From Halopseudomonas formosensis (GTDB lineage: Bacteria; Pseudomonadota; Gammaproteobacteria; Pseudomonadales; Pseudomonadaceae), in the NCBI RefSeq assembly GCF_900115905.1, contig NZ_FOYD01000011.1, positions 37,893 to 91,159 on the forward strand: a stretch of 53,267 bases of DNA, written 5' to 3'. Position 1 is the stretch's first letter. Each line of letters begins with the position of its first letter. Position numbers and translations under genes: made by a program. This document shows, in pieces, positions 27,329 to 36,623 of the stretch. The notes under the pieces are model-generated. The model saw nothing but the letters and a program-made list of their open reading frames with translations, did no database searches and was not told where the DNA came from.

Positions 27329-27819
27329 GCAGCCTCCCGGCAGCGGGTACAGAGTCCGGCGATCTCCACCGTCTCGGACTCCACGGTAAAGCCCAGCTGC
27401 TCGGCGACCTTGCTGATGGCCGGCTGAATCAGCGACTGGTCCAGCTCGAAGGCTACCCGGCAGTTGCGGCAGATGAGGAAGTGGCCCTGATGCACATGCT
27501 CCGGACTGGCGCAGCCGATGAAGGCGTTCAGTGAGGCAATGCGGTGCACCAGTCCCTGTTCCTGCAGGAAGTCCAGGGCGCGGTAGACGGTAGGTGGTGC
27601 CGGACGCCGGTCGTCCTCACGGGCCAGGATATCCAGCAGATCATAGGCGCCCATGGGACGGTGACTCTGCCATACCAGCTCCAGCACACGCCGACGCAAC
27701 GTGGTCAGGCGTACGCCGGCCCGCTCGCAGACCTGCTCCGCGGCCGCCAGGGCATCGCTGACACACTGCGCGTGATCATGCTGGCAGGGCGCTGCCACCA
27801 GCGAGGTGATTTTATTCAT
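27325..27819 (-). CDS. zur: Zinc uptake regulator Zur (Fur family)
   Basis: A 164-residue Fur-family repressor. The N-terminal winged helix includes [17 protein letters not shown] and [19 protein letters not shown]. The dimer and metal domain has the structural zinc cysteines Cys117, Cys120, Cys157 and Cys160 and His-rich regulatory sites ([10 protein letters not shown]). It represses zinc uptake genes when zinc is sufficient. It is divergent from znuA with a Zur box between them, so it very likely controls its own operon as well as znuA. Confidence 0.94.
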   Translation of the reverse strand: MNKITSLVAAPCQHDHAQCVSDALAAAEQVCERAGVRLTTLRRRVLELVWQSHRPMGAYDLLDILAREDDRRPAPPTVYRALDFLQEQGLVHRIASLNAFIGCASPEHVHQGHFLICRNCRVAFELDQSLIQPAISKVAEQLGFTVESETVEIAGLCTRCREAA

Positions 27820-27847
27820 GCGGATCTGTTCCCGTACGGATACTGAC

Positions 27848-27862
27848 TGTTATCATATAACA
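27848..27862. promoter_or_regulatory. Zur box between zur and znuA
   Basis: TGTTAT-CAT-ATAACA is a perfect 6-3-6 palindrome, 25 bp before znuA and 29 bp before zur. It matches the GTTAT...ATAAC core of gammaproteobacterial Zur sites. One site can repress both directions. Confidence 0.8.
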
Positions 27863-27886
27863 ATTCTGCTTCAAGGTATCATCACC

Positions 27887-28822
27887 ATGCGTCATTTCCT
27901 GCTCGCCCTGCTATGCGGGCTTGCCCTGCTTCCCTCAGCCGCCATGGCCGCCGGCCCCACCGTGGTCACCACCGTCAAGCCGCTGCAGCTGATTGCCGCG
28001 GCGGTACTGGACGGCATCGCGGTCCCCGAGGTATTGCTGCCACCGGCCGCCTCGCCCCACAACTATGCCCTGCGCCCCTCGGATCGGCGCCTGCTGGCCA
28101 ACGCCGACCGGATCTACTGGGTAGGTCCGGACCTCGAGCGCTTCCTGCAGCGCCTACTGGAAAGTCAGCCCTCAGCCCGGCGGCTGGATCAGGTGCCGGG
28201 CCTGATGCTGCGTCGTTTCGGAGAGGAGGACGAGCACGGCCATGGGCACCATGATCACCATGCGCACGACCACGACCATGATGATCATGATCACGCCCCC
28301 GGCACCCTGGACGCCCATATCTGGCTGTCCACCGACAATGCTCGTGCGCTGGCCCGCTGGATGGCCGAGGACCTGGCCGAGCTGTTCCCCGGCCATGCTG
28401 CCACCCTGCTGGCCAATGCCGAGGCCCTGGATCAACGGCTGGAGCAGTTGCAGCAGCGCCTGGAGCAGCAGCTGCAGCCCCTGGCCGGCCGCCCGTATTT
28501 CGTGTTCCACGACGCCTATGGCTATCTGGAAGACAGTGTCGGTCTGCGGCCGCGCGGAGTGTTCAGCCTGTCCGCGGAAATCCAGCCCGGTGCCCAGCAC
28601 GTGCAGCGTCTGCGTGCCACCCTGACCGACGCCGGGTCGAGCTGCATATTCCGCGAGCCGCAGTTCCCGACTGAGCGCATTGCCGCGCTGACCAGCGGTC
28701 TCAGCGTCCGGACCGCCGAACTGGATCCGCTGGGAATCGCGGTGCCGGTGGACGCGAACGGTTATGAAGCACTGCTGACACAGCTGGGTGAGAACCTCGC
28801 GGCCTGCCTGCAGGACCTCTGA
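27887..28822 (+). CDS. znuA: Zinc ABC transporter substrate-binding protein ZnuA
   Basis: A 311-residue periplasmic zinc-binding protein. The start MRHFLLALLC at 27887 gives a clean signal peptide cleaved near AMAA-GP (~21); the frame upstream is non-coding and carries the Zur box. The domains are those of cluster A-I binding proteins. His of SPHNYALRPS, the His in LDAHIWLST and His of YFVFHDAYGYL are the likely zinc ligands. A charged His/Asp-rich loop lies around residues 115-140 (GHGHHDHHAHDHDHDDHDHA). It feeds zinc to ZnuBC. Confidence 0.95.
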   Translation: MRHFLLALLCGLALLPSAAMAAGPTVVTTVKPLQLIAAAVLDGIAVPEVLLPPAASPHNYALRPSDRRLLANADRIYWVGPDLERFLQRLLESQPSARRLDQVPGLMLRRFGEEDEHGHGHHDHHAHDHDHDDHDHAPGTLDAHIWLSTDNARALARWMAEDLAELFPGHAATLLANAEALDQRLEQLQQRLEQQLQPLAGRPYFVFHDAYGYLEDSVGLRPRGVFSLSAEIQPGAQHVQRLRATLTDAGSSCIFREPQFPTERIAALTSGLSVRTAELDPLGIAVPVDANGYEALLTQLGENLAACLQDL

Positions 28823-28836
28823 CTACCGCCCCGCTG

Positions 28837-29040
28837 TCAGCGAGTACCCAATATGGCTGCAAGCAGTCCCGGAAAGCGGCTCTCCATCTCCTCCGCGCGC
28901 AGGGAATTCATGCGCGTGGTGCCCACTGCGTAAGTACACACCAGGCCGGCATCGCGCAGCACCCGGAAGTGATGCGACATGCTGGACTTGGGCCGACCGC
29001 CGTCGAGCTCGCCACAACTGGCCTCGGGTACCTCGGCCAG
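28837..29040 (-). pseudogene. 3' remnant of an ArsR-type transcriptional regulator
   Basis: About 67 codons encode the second half of an ArsR/SmtB-type winged helix (CGELDGGRPKSSMSHHFRVL, then RDAGLVCTYAVGTTRMNSLR), ending at a normal stop. The 5' half, including the start and first helices, is absent. In its place the sequence turns directly into the 3' end of an oppositely oriented oxidoreductase gene. The frame continues leftward of the protein only as antisense to that gene. It is not expected to make a functional regulator. Confidence 0.75.
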
Positions 29041-29265
29041 CGGATGCGGCAGGAAGTCGGCATTCCAGTGTCCTCGGCCTGGGGCTTCGGCGAGCCGCAC
29101 ATCGCCGAGCAGGTGGTCCGGGACGGACAACTGGATCTGGTGATGGTCGGCAAGGCTCATCTGGCCAACCCGCACTGGGCCTATCATGCCGCCCGGGAGC
29201 TCAAGGTCGACCTGGCCTCCTGGACCCTGCCGGCCCCCTACGGCCACTGGCTGGAACGATACTGA
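29041..29265 (+). pseudogene. 3' remnant of an NADH:flavin oxidoreductase (old yellow enzyme family)
   Basis: About 74 codons match the C-terminus of YqjM-like ene-reductases: GIPVSSAWGFGEPHIAEQVV, DGQLDLVMVGKAHLANPHWA and WTLPAPYGHWLERY at the stop. The first ~300 residues of such an enzyme are missing. The upstream in-frame ATG at 28969 lies in antisense of the ArsR remnant. ArsR-type regulators often sit divergently next to this enzyme family, so one deletion that removed both 5' ends and the shared promoter explains the arrangement. The exact junction is uncertain by about 15 bp. Confidence 0.75.
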
Positions 29266-29361
29266 GCGTAGTCTGCCCTGTCCGGCGATCGGGCAGGTGC
29301 TGATCCTCAGCATCGCAGCCTGCTGATTACCCGCTTGCGTACCTGAAAAGACGCAGTCAGA

Positions 29362-30315
29362 TCACAGGGCCAGCGGCAAGCCCACCGTCACCTGGCGGTG
29401 GTGTACCAGCAGCGCACGGAAGTGCTGCGGGTCCTTGATCAGGACGCCGCTGTGGCCGGCATGCTGCTCGGCAGCCAGCTGGCGTGACAGCCAGAAGCGC
29501 AGCGCCGCCACCCGCAGCAGGTCCGGCCAGAGCTCGGCTTCCAGCGCGGTGAAGCGCCGCACGGCGGCATAGCCGGCCAGCAGCGCCTCGGCCCGCCGCC
29601 CGTCCAGTCCGCCCTGCTCCGCCAGAGCCCAGTCATTGACGCAGATCGCCACGTCATACAGCGCCCAGCCGCGAAAGGCATTGTGAAAGTCGATCAGCCC
29701 CGTCAGGTGGTGCCCCTCGAACAGGACATTGTCGCGGAACAGGTCTGCGTGCAGTACTGCCTCCGGCAACGCCGGACGCCGCGCGCGCAGGCGCTCGACC
29801 ATCGGCAGCAGCTCACCCAGCAGTATGCGTGCCTCCTCATCACTGCGCGCCTGCAGTGCGCTGGCCTGCTCGGCCATCCAATCCAGCCCGCGATCACTGC
29901 GCCGCTGCAGGTCGGTACCTTCGGTCTCCAGATGCAGCCTGGCCAGCATCTGGCCCAGCGCATGACAATGGCTGGTATCGACCTCGCCCGGATGACGACC
30001 CGGCAGACGGGGTTGCAGCAACGCCGGGCGGCCATTGAGCCGATGCAGTGCCTGGCCCTGCCGGTCGCGCAGGGCGTAAGGCACCGGTAACCCCGCCTGA
30101 TGCAGGTGATCGAGCAGCGCCACCATGAAAGGCAGCTCATCCACCGAGCCGCGTTCGATCAGGGTCAGAACGTACTCGCCGCGCTCGGTAGTGACGAAGA
30201 AGTTGCTGTTTTCGGCTCCGCCGGCAATGCCGCTGTAGTCGATCAGCCGCCCGAGGTCGAACCCCAGGAGAAAGGCTTCGAGCTCAGCAGCAGAGACCGG
30301 CGTGAATACCGACAT
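29362..30315 (-). CDS. thrB: Homoserine kinase (ThrB, aminoglycoside-phosphotransferase fold)
   Basis: A 317-residue enzyme of the Pseudomonas-type homoserine kinase family, which phosphorylates homoserine in threonine synthesis. AVLHADLFRDNVLF gives the catalytic Asp and Asn, and GLIDFHNAFRGWALYDVAI gives the metal-binding Asp. The N-terminal lobe carries NFFVTTERGEYVLTLIE. The family is unrelated to the GHMP-type ThrB of enterics. It is nine bases downstream of the DUF2782 gene on the same strand, facing away from polA, as usual in Pseudomonas. Confidence 0.93.
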   Translation of the reverse strand: MSVFTPVSAAELEAFLLGFDLGRLIDYSGIAGGAENSNFFVTTERGEYVLTLIERGSVDELPFMVALLDHLHQAGLPVPYALRDRQGQALHRLNGRPALLQPRLPGRHPGEVDTSHCHALGQMLARLHLETEGTDLQRRSDRGLDWMAEQASALQARSDEEARILLGELLPMVERLRARRPALPEAVLHADLFRDNVLFEGHHLTGLIDFHNAFRGWALYDVAICVNDWALAEQGGLDGRRAEALLAGYAAVRRFTALEAELWPDLLRVAALRFWLSRQLAAEQHAGHSGVLIKDPQHFRALLVHHRQVTVGLPLAL

Positions 30316-30324
30316 GGCCGCTTC

Positions 30325-30612
30325 CTACCACTCGAAGATCTTCCAGGAGGGGATGCGCATGCCGCTGGGCGAGTCGGCCCGGGTGAAGTTGCCATCGTCA
30401 TCCACCGCCACCAGGAAATAGGGCGCACCGTTCTTCGGCGTGATCTTGATCGCGTAGAGGAAGCCGTTGATGCGGTATTCCTCCACGGTCTTGTCGCCTT
30501 CCTGGCGAATGGTTACCTCGGGCTCGCCGGTCAGGGGCGGCTCCTGCGCCACCGAGTGCATGCTGCCCAGCAGCAAGAGTGCAGCCAATCCGCAGCCAAT
30601 TAAGCGTGTCAT
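30325..30612 (-). CDS. DUF2782 small secreted protein
   Basis: A 95-residue protein with a signal peptide (~1-22, ending SVAQ) and a small domain typical of DUF2782: EVTIRQEGDKTVEEYRINGF, YAIKITPKNGAPYFLV, and SWKIFEW at the end. Periplasmic location is expected; the function is unknown. It is divergent from polA with a 75-bp shared promoter gap and lies directly upstream of thrB. Confidence 0.88.
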   Translation of the reverse strand: MTRLIGCGLAALLLLGSMHSVAQEPPLTGEPEVTIRQEGDKTVEEYRINGFLYAIKITPKNGAPYFLVAVDDDGNFTRADSPSGMRIPSWKIFEW

Positions 30613-30687
30613 GTTAACCTTGTCCTTCAGTGGGATGACGTTGCTGTCATTCTAGCCTCTTTTACTCTGGAAACGCTGACCTGACGC

Positions 30688-33432
30688 ATGACTGACTCAA
30701 TTGCCCCCCTGGTTCTGGTTGATGGCTCCTCCTATCTGTACCGGGCCTTCCACGCACTGCCGCCGCTGACCACCTCCACCGGCATGCCCACCGGGGCGGT
30801 CAAGGGCGTGCTGAACATGCTCAAGAGTCTGCGCAAGCAGTATCCGGACAGCCCCTTTGCCGTGGTCTTCGATGCCAAGGGCCCGACCTTCCGGGATGCC
30901 CTGTTCGAAAACTACAAGTCCCACCGCCCGCCCATGCCCGATGACCTGCGCGCCCAGGTCGAGCCGCTGCACGCCTGCGTGCGCGCCCTGGGCCTGCCGC
31001 TTTTGTGCGTCGAAGGGGTGGAGGCCGATGACGTGATCGGCACCCTGGCCCGACACAGCGCCGAGGCCGGCTGCCCGGTGGTGATTTCCACCGGGGACAA
31101 GGACATGGCCCAGCTGGTGGACGAACATGTCACCCTGGTCAACACCATGACCGGCACCGTACTGGATGTGGCCGGCGTGCATGAAAAGTTCGGTGTCGGC
31201 CCGGAGCTGATCATCGACTACCTGGCACTGATGGGGGACAAGGTCGACAACATCCCCGGCGTGCCCGGGGTTGGCGAGAAGACCGCGCTGGGCCTGCTGA
31301 CCGGGCTGGGCGGCAACATGGATGTGATCTACGCCAATCTCGACAAGGTGCCGGAACTGCCCATCCGCGGCGCGAAGAAGCTGCCGGAGAAGCTGCTCGA
31401 GCACCGGGACATGGCCTACCTGTCGCGCCAGCTGGCAACCATCAAGGTCGACTGCGAACTGGACGTGAAGGTCGGCGAGCTGATGCCCGGCACCCCGGAT
31501 CGCGATGCCCTGATCGAACTGTACCGCAGCCTCGAATTCAAGGCCTGGCTGGACGAGCTGCTGCGCGAGGCCAAGGCCGCCGGTGACAGCGTCGAGACCG
31601 TCGATCAGACCCCGGCGGTAGAGGCCGAGTACGAAACCATCCTTGATCAGCAGCGTCTGGACCACTGGCTGCAGCAGCTGCGCGAAGCCCCGCTGTTCGC
31701 CTTCGATACCGAAACCACCAGCCAGTATGCCCAGCAGGCCGAGCTGGTCGGCGTGTCCTTTGCCGTGGAGCCGCACAGAGCGGCCTATGTGCCGCTGGCC
31801 CACAGCTACATGGGCGTGCCCCAGCAGCTGGATCGGGATCAGGTGCTGGCCCAGCTCAAGCCGCTGCTGGAGGACCCCGCCCGACCCAAGCTGGCACAGA
31901 ACGCCAAGTACGACATCAACGTACTGGCCCACTATGGCGTCGAAGTGCGCGGCGTGGCCTTTGACAGCATGCTCGAATCCTACGTCCTGGACTCCACCGC
32001 CACCCGTCACGATATGGACAGCCTGGCACTGAAGTACCTGGGCACAGGCACCACCCGCTTCGAGGACATCGCCGGCAAGGGCGCGAAACAGCTGACCTTC
32101 GACCAGATCGCCCTGGAGCAGGCCGCACCCTACGCCGCCGAGGACGCCGACATCACCCTGCGCCTGCATCGCACACTCTGGCCCCGCCTGGAGGAAACCG
32201 GCGCGCTGGCCAGCGTGTTCCGGGATATCGAGATGCCGCTGATGCCGGTGCTGGCACGGATCGAGCGCACCGGGACCCTGGTTGACGCGCGCCTGCTGGG
32301 CGAGCACAGCCGCGAGCTGGGCGAGAAGATGGTCGCGCTGGAGCGCCAGGCCTTCGAGCTGGCCGGTGAGGAGTTCAACCTCGGCTCACCCAAGCAACTG
32401 TGCGCCATTCTCTACGAGAAGCAGGGCCTGCCGGTGCTGGCCAAGACCGCCAAGGGCCAGCCCTCCACCGCCGAATCGGTACTGGCCGAGCTGGCCGACC
32501 AGGGTCACGCCCTGCCCCAGGTGATCATGCAGCACCGCACCCTGAGCAAGCTCAAGAGCACCTACACCGACCGCCTGCCGGAGCAGATCAACCCGCGCAC
32601 CGGCCGTATCCACACCAGTTACCATCAGGCGGTCACCGCCACCGGCCGGCTGTCCTCCTCGGACCCGAACCTGCAGAACATCCCGATCCGCACCGCCGAA
32701 GGGCGGCGCATCCGCCAGGCCTTCATCGCCCCCGCGGGCTACCGCATCATGGCCGCGGACTATTCGCAGATCGAGCTGCGCATCATGGCCCACCTGGCCC
32801 AGGACGAGGGCCTGCTCGATGCCTTCCGCCAGGGTCTGGACGTGCACCGCGCCACCGCCGCCGAGGTGTTCGGCGTATCGCTGGAGGAGGTCACCGCCGA
32901 CCAGCGGCGCAGTGCCAAGGCGATCAACTTCGGCCTGATCTACGGCATGAGCGCCTTCGGCCTGGCCAAGCAGATCGGTGTCGATCGCAAGCAGTCCCAG
33001 GACTATATCGACCGCTACTTCGCCCGCTACCCGGGCGTGCTGCGCTACATGGAGAACACCCGCGCCCAGGCTGCGGACAAGGGTTACGTCGAGACCCTGT
33101 TCGGCCGCCGCCTGTACCTGCCGGAGATCCATTCGAAGAACCAGGCCATGCGCAAGGGTGCCGAACGCACCGCGATCAACGCGCCCATGCAGGGCACCGC
33201 AGCAGACATCATCAAGCGCGCCATGATCGAGGTGGATGCCTGGTTGCAGGACTCCGGCCTGGATGCCCGGGTAGTGATGCAGGTTCACGACGAACTGGTA
33301 CTGGAGGTCCGCGAAGACCTTATCGACCAGGTCAGCACCGGCCTGCAGCAGCGCATGAGCGCCGCCGCCAGCCTCGATGTACCACTGCTGGTGGAAACCG
33401 GTGTAGGCGATAACTGGGATGAGGCGCACTGA
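30688..33432 (+). CDS. polA: DNA polymerase I
   Basis: A 914-residue enzyme with all three domains. The 5' nuclease is at ~1-290 ([35 protein letters not shown]). The 3'-5' proofreading exonuclease is at ~310-500 with its acidic residues intact ([36 protein letters not shown]). The polymerase has motif [14 protein letters not shown], motif [20 protein letters not shown] and motif [13 protein letters not shown]. It works in repair and Okazaki fragment processing. The 528-bp region after the stop contains structured repeats. Confidence 0.98.
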   Translation: MTDSIAPLVLVDGSSYLYRAFHALPPLTTSTGMPTGAVKGVLNMLKSLRKQYPDSPFAVVFDAKGPTFRDALFENYKSHRPPMPDDLRAQVEPLHACVRALGLPLLCVEGVEADDVIGTLARHSAEAGCPVVISTGDKDMAQLVDEHVTLVNTMTGTVLDVAGVHEKFGVGPELIIDYLALMGDKVDNIPGVPGVGEKTALGLLTGLGGNMDVIYANLDKVPELPIRGAKKLPEKLLEHRDMAYLSRQLATIKVDCELDVKVGELMPGTPDRDALIELYRSLEFKAWLDELLREAKAAGDSVETVDQTPAVEAEYETILDQQRLDHWLQQLREAPLFAFDTETTSQYAQQAELVGVSFAVEPHRAAYVPLAHSYMGVPQQLDRDQVLAQLKPLLEDPARPKLAQNAKYDINVLAHYGVEVRGVAFDSMLESYVLDSTATRHDMDSLALKYLGTGTTRFEDIAGKGAKQLTFDQIALEQAAPYAAEDADITLRLHRTLWPRLEETGALASVFRDIEMPLMPVLARIERTGTLVDARLLGEHSRELGEKMVALERQAFELAGEEFNLGSPKQLCAILYEKQGLPVLAKTAKGQPSTAESVLAELADQGHALPQVIMQHRTLSKLKSTYTDRLPEQINPRTGRIHTSYHQAVTATGRLSSSDPNLQNIPIRTAEGRRIRQAFIAPAGYRIMAADYSQIELRIMAHLAQDEGLLDAFRQGLDVHRATAAEVFGVSLEEVTADQRRSAKAINFGLIYGMSAFGLAKQIGVDRKQSQDYIDRYFARYPGVLRYMENTRAQAADKGYVETLFGRRLYLPEIHSKNQAMRKGAERTAINAPMQGTAADIIKRAMIEVDAWLQDSGLDARVVMQVHDELVLEVREDLIDQVSTGLQQRMSAAASLDVPLLVETGVGDNWDEAH

Positions 33433-33475
33433 GCGCCCGTGCTCTGTAGGCTTGCGGTTATTCGTGCGAGCCGCC

Positions 33476-33580
33476 TGCACCCTGACCGGCCTATCCGTGA
33501 CACGCCGTAAACACGTCCCTGTGGGCTCGTTGATGTCATCCCTGACATCAAACGGTCACGGACAGGCCGATCAGGGCGCA
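33476..33580 (+). repeat. Structured three-way-junction repeat, copy A
   Basis: The outer arms at 33476-33501 and 33555-33580 pair at 23 of 26 positions. The 53-nt interior holds a small hairpin CAC-GTCCCT-GTG (33512-33523) and a perfect 8-bp hairpin TTGATGTC-ATCCCT-GACATCAA (33530-33551). Copy B has the same layout with an interior of identical length. The shared core is ACGCCGTRAAYACGTCCCTG followed by TRGGCTCG. Confidence 0.75.
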
Positions 33581-33647
33581 GGTACATATCATCGTGGCTG
33601 CTGATGGTTTTAGAACCAACAGCGGCGTGGTCGGTAACAGGAGAGCG

Positions 33648-33744
33648 CGGGAGGCAGGGTTGTGCCGACCGTCGGTTTTCAGGGATGAAAACCGCGAGCC
33701 TACAGGGACGTATTCACGGCGTGTCGGCACGGCCCTGCCTACCG
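33648..33744 (-). repeat. Structured three-way-junction repeat, copy B (inverted)
   Basis: Read on the minus strand, the outer arms (33744-33723 and 33669-33648) pair at 19 of 22 positions. The 53-nt interior has TAC-GTCCCT-GTA (33712-33701) and CGGTTTTC-ATCCCT-GAAAACCG (33694-33673). Core and loops match copy A; the stem sequences differ but stay complementary. Confidence 0.75.
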
Positions 33745-33875
33745 CACTTGACCCGCAACAAACACCAATACTGCCTGCCAAACCATCAGCCAAACCAAGG
33801 TCAGCAGGCCATCCATAGGTCCGGCAATGGGTCATACCCGCCTCGGCCATGCACCAGACCACAGCCACTCACAGT

Positions 33876-33907
33876 CACAAGCCACAAGCCACAAGCCACA
33901 AGCCACA
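33876..33907. repeat. Short 7-bp tandem repeat
   Basis: Four copies of CACAAGC followed by a partial fifth, next to the rpmG terminator. It is non-coding. Confidence 0.7.
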
Positions 33908-33915
33908 GAAAACAA

Positions 33916-33940
33916 AAAACCCGCCGATAAGGCGGGTTTT
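33916..33940 (-). terminator. Intrinsic terminator of the rpmB-rpmG operon
   Basis: AAAACCCGCC-GATAA-GGCGGGTTTT is a perfect 10-bp stem. On the minus strand the GC stem is followed by a run of six T, 21 bp after the rpmG stop. The A/T tracts on both sides could also let it stop rightward transcription. Confidence 0.9.
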
Positions 33941-33960
33941 CTGGCAGAAAGAGCGAGATC

Positions 33961-34116
33961 TTACTTGATCTTGCCTTCCTTGTAGATCACGTGCTTGCGT
34001 ACAACCGGATCGTACTTCTTGATTTCGATCTTGTCGGGAGTAGTACGCTTGTTCTTGTCGGTAGTGTAGAAGTGACCAGTACCGGCAGAGGAGATCAGAC
34101 GAATCAATTCACGCAT
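33961..34116 (-). CDS. rpmG: 50S ribosomal protein L33
   Basis: A 51-residue basic ribosomal protein, [20 protein letters not shown] at the N-terminus and [14 protein letters not shown] at the end. It has no CxxC pairs, so this is the zinc-independent form. It lies 11 bp downstream of rpmB in the usual rpmB-rpmG operon. The terminator follows directly. Confidence 0.97.
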   Translation of the reverse strand: MRELIRLISSAGTGHFYTTDKNKRTTPDKIEIKKYDPVVRKHVIYKEGKIK

Positions 34117-34127
34117 GGGGCTGCTCC

Positions 34128-34364
34128 TTAAACCTTGATGCCGCGACCGCGGATATCAGCCAGAACGGCGTCGATACCACGCTTGTCGATGATACGCATG
34201 CCCTTGGCGGAAGTGCGCAGACGGACGAAACGCTTTTCGGATTCTACCCAGAAACGATGGTACTGCAGGTTAGGCAGAAAACGACGCTTGGTTTTGTTGT
34301 TAGCGTGGGAAACATTGTTCCCAGTCACCGGACCCTTGCCGGTCACTTGACATACTCGAGACAT
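34128..34364 (-). CDS. rpmB: 50S ribosomal protein L28
   Basis: A 78-residue basic ribosomal protein with the standard start [20 protein letters not shown] and the core [12 protein letters not shown]. Only one cysteine is present, so it is the zinc-free type. It is the first gene of the rpmB-rpmG operon. A good promoter lies 139 bp upstream of the start, giving a rather long leader. Confidence 0.97.
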   Translation of the reverse strand: MSRVCQVTGKGPVTGNNVSHANNKTKRRFLPNLQYHRFWVESEKRFVRLRTSAKGMRIIDKRGIDAVLADIRGRGIKV

Positions 34365-34502
34365 GGTTAACCCTCTCCAACCACTTGCCCAACCCGAACT
34401 GGTTGGAAGTCGTAAATAAGAAACTGTTGTCCAGCCGGGGCAAGCCTTCGCGCATCACTGTAAGGAGCAGATCTACAGGTGCAGCCCCGAGAAGAGCGGA
34501 GC

Positions 34503-34531
34503 TTTATACCAAAATGCGAAGCACCAATCAA
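34503..34531 (-). promoter_or_regulatory. Sigma-70-type promoter of rpmB-rpmG
   Basis: On the minus strand TTGATT (34531-34526), a 17-bp spacer and TATAAA (34508-34503). It lies between radC and rpmB. It was assigned by eye. Confidence 0.6.
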
Positions 34532-34551
34532 TTATTTTTCTGTCCGCAGAG

Positions 34552-35226
34552 CTACAAAAGACCACGTTCGGCAAAGGATACCGGCTCCCCGTCGCCGACC
34601 ACCAGATGGTCCAGCACGCGGATATCCACCAGCGCCAGCGACTCCTTGAGCCGACGGGTCAGCAGCAGATCCGCCTGACTCGGCTCGGACACACCCGACG
34701 GATGGTTGTGAGTCAGGATCAGCGCAGCGGCATTGTGCGCCAGGGCGCGCTTGATCACCTCCCGGGGGTAGACGCTGGCGCTGTCCAGCGTACCGCGGAA
34801 CAACTCCTCGAAGGCGATCACCCGGTGCTGGTTGTCCAGATAGAGGCAGGCAAAGACCTCGTGGGGCAGCGCGGCCAGCTGACTGCGCAGAAAGTTGCGC
34901 ACCGCACCGGGAGACGTCAGGGCATCGCCGCGCTTGAGCTCCTCGAACAGGTGCCTGCGGGCCATTTCCATGACGGCCTGCAGCTGCGCATATTTGGCCG
35001 GCCCGAGCCCCGGTCGGCTGCAGAACTGCTTCTGCTCCGCCTGCAGCAGGGCGCGCAGACTGCCGAAACTGGACAGTAACTGGCGCGCCAGGTCCACCGC
35101 ACTGCAGCCGGGCACCCCGGTACGCAGGAAGATCGCCAGCAGCTCGGCATCGGACAGGGCGCCGGCGCCCTGAATGAGCAGTTTTTCCCGGGGGCGCTCG
35201 GCCGCCGGCCAATCGGTGATGGGCAT
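34552..35226 (-). CDS. radC: RadC family protein (JAB/MPN domain)
   Basis: A 224-residue protein with an N-terminal helix-hairpin-helix-like part ([34 protein letters not shown]) and a C-terminal MPN/JAB domain. The metal motif is [18 protein letters not shown]. The historical link to DNA repair is doubtful, and the biochemical role is unsettled. The start at 35226 has AGGAG eight bases upstream and is preferred to an ATG six codons earlier. It is divergent from coaBC. Confidence 0.93.
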   Translation of the reverse strand: MPITDWPAAERPREKLLIQGAGALSDAELLAIFLRTGVPGCSAVDLARQLLSSFGSLRALLQAEQKQFCSRPGLGPAKYAQLQAVMEMARRHLFEELKRGDALTSPGAVRNFLRSQLAALPHEVFACLYLDNQHRVIAFEELFRGTLDSASVYPREVIKRALAHNAAALILTHNHPSGVSEPSQADLLLTRRLKESLALVDIRVLDHLVVGDGEPVSFAERGLL

Positions 35227-35399
35227 GTGGTGTGCTCCTTGCATAGCTTGTACAGCCAGGCACGTACCACCCTACCGTGCAATCCGGGGCCGGAGTATAT
35301 GGATCCCAGGGGCCTCGGGCCAGCCATCCATGGAAGGGGCGTGACCGGGTCGCCATATGTTATCGTTAGCGCCATTTGCCGGGCGTTCTGGAGTCTATG

Positions 35400-36614
35400 A
35401 TGCAGCGGTTGTTGAACAAGCAGGTGGTTCTGGGAATCAGTGGCGGTATTGCTGCCTATAAAAGTGCCGAACTGGTGCGCCGGCTGAAGGATGCCGGAGC
35501 CCAGGTGCGGGTGGTGATGACCCGGGCCGCCCACGAGTTCATCACCCCCCTGACCCTGCAGGCACTGTCCGGCAACCCGGTACACGGCGACCTGCTGGAC
35601 CCGGCTGCCGAAGCCGCCATGGGCCACATCGAGCTGGCCCGCTGGGCGGATCTGGTACTGATCGCCCCGGCCACCGCCGATTTGATGGCACGTCTGGCAA
35701 CCGGACGCGGCGATGATCTGCTGACCACGCTGGTACTGGCCACCGACGCCAGCATCGCCCTGGCCCCGGCGATGAATCAGGCCATGTGGCACGATCCGGC
35801 GACCCAGGCCAATCTCGAGACCCTGCTGCAACGCGGCTTCCGCGTGTTCGGCCCGGCCGCCGGCGAGCAGGCCTGTGGCGACGTCGGCCCCGGGCGGATG
35901 CTCGAGCCGGTGGAGCTGGCCATGCGCTGCGCCGAATGTTTCGAGCTGGGGCTGCTCAGCGGGCGGCACGTACTGATCAATGCCGGTCCCACACGGGAGG
36001 CGATCGATCCGGTGCGCTACATTTCCAATCATAGCTCCGGCAAGATGGGCTTTGCCCTGGCCGAGGCGGCGGCCGAAGCCGGTGCCCGGGTGACCCTGGT
36101 GGCCGGCCCGGTCAACCTGCCGACCCCGCCTCGGGTCCAGCGTATCGACGTGACTACCGCAGTCGAGATGCTGGCCGCCTGCGAGCAGGCGCTGCCGGCG
36201 GATCTGTTCATCGCCTCGGCGGCGGTAGCCGACTACCGGCCGGCGCAGTGCGCGCCCGGCAAGCTGAAGAAGGACACCACCCGCGAGGATGGCATGACCC
36301 TGCACCTGGTACGCAACCCGGACATCCTTGCCACTCTGGCCACCCACGCCCGGCGCCCGGCCTACTGCGTGGGTTTTGCCGCCGAGACCGACGATGTGCT
36401 GGGCTACGCCAGCGACAAGCTGACTCGCAAGAATCTCGATCTGATCGTGGCCAACGATGTCAGCCAGGCCGATATCGGCTTCAACTCCGATGACAACGCC
36501 GTCACCCTGATCGACCGCAGCCTGACGCCCCAGCCCCTGCCGCAGGCCAGCAAGCAGAAGCTCGCGCGCCAGATCATTGCCCGCATCGCCCAGCACCTTA
36601 ATCCACCAGCCTGA
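35400..36614 (+). CDS. coaBC: Bifunctional CoaBC (phosphopantothenoylcysteine synthetase/decarboxylase)
   Basis: A 404-residue flavoenzyme of coenzyme A synthesis. The N-terminal CoaC half has the flavoprotein start [18 protein letters not shown], the catalytic His in [10 protein letters not shown], and the PAMNQAMW and [10 protein letters not shown] motifs. The CoaB half begins at [20 protein letters not shown] and includes [12 protein letters not shown]. It joins 4'-phosphopantothenate to cysteine and decarboxylates the product. Two ATGs are adjacent; 35400 has the better spacing to GGAG, and 35397 is possible. It begins the run coaBC-dut-algC-argB. Confidence 0.95.
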   Translation: MQRLLNKQVVLGISGGIAAYKSAELVRRLKDAGAQVRVVMTRAAHEFITPLTLQALSGNPVHGDLLDPAAEAAMGHIELARWADLVLIAPATADLMARLATGRGDDLLTTLVLATDASIALAPAMNQAMWHDPATQANLETLLQRGFRVFGPAAGEQACGDVGPGRMLEPVELAMRCAECFELGLLSGRHVLINAGPTREAIDPVRYISNHSSGKMGFALAEAAAEAGARVTLVAGPVNLPTPPRVQRIDVTTAVEMLAACEQALPADLFIASAAVADYRPAQCAPGKLKKDTTREDGMTLHLVRNPDILATLATHARRPAYCVGFAAETDDVLGYASDKLTRKNLDLIVANDVSQADIGFNSDDNAVTLIDRSLTPQPLPQASKQKLARQIIARIAQHLNPPA

Positions 36615-36623
36615 GGACGTACC

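Larger units (their letters stand above)
33433..33960. other. Intergenic region between polA and rpmG with structured repeats
   Basis: 528 bp without a credible gene between convergent polA and rpmG. It holds two inverted structured repeats (33476-33580 and 33648-33744), a 7-bp tandem repeat (33876-33907) and the rpmG terminator (33916-33940). The segment at 33745-33875 shows nothing recognisable. Confidence 0.7.

Noticed and set aside
28837..29313. A single 158-residue minus-strand protein covering the ArsR tail
   Set aside because: Its first ~90 residues are antisense of the oxidoreductase remnant, so only the C-terminal ~67 residues are real.
33876..33907. CRISPR or iteron-type array before the rpmG terminator
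   Set aside because: There are only four short contiguous 7-bp units, no spacers, and no replication genes nearby.
33433..33960. Small protein genes in the polA-rpmG gap
   Set aside because: Open frames there run through the palindromic repeats, have no ribosome-binding sites and no protein-like composition.
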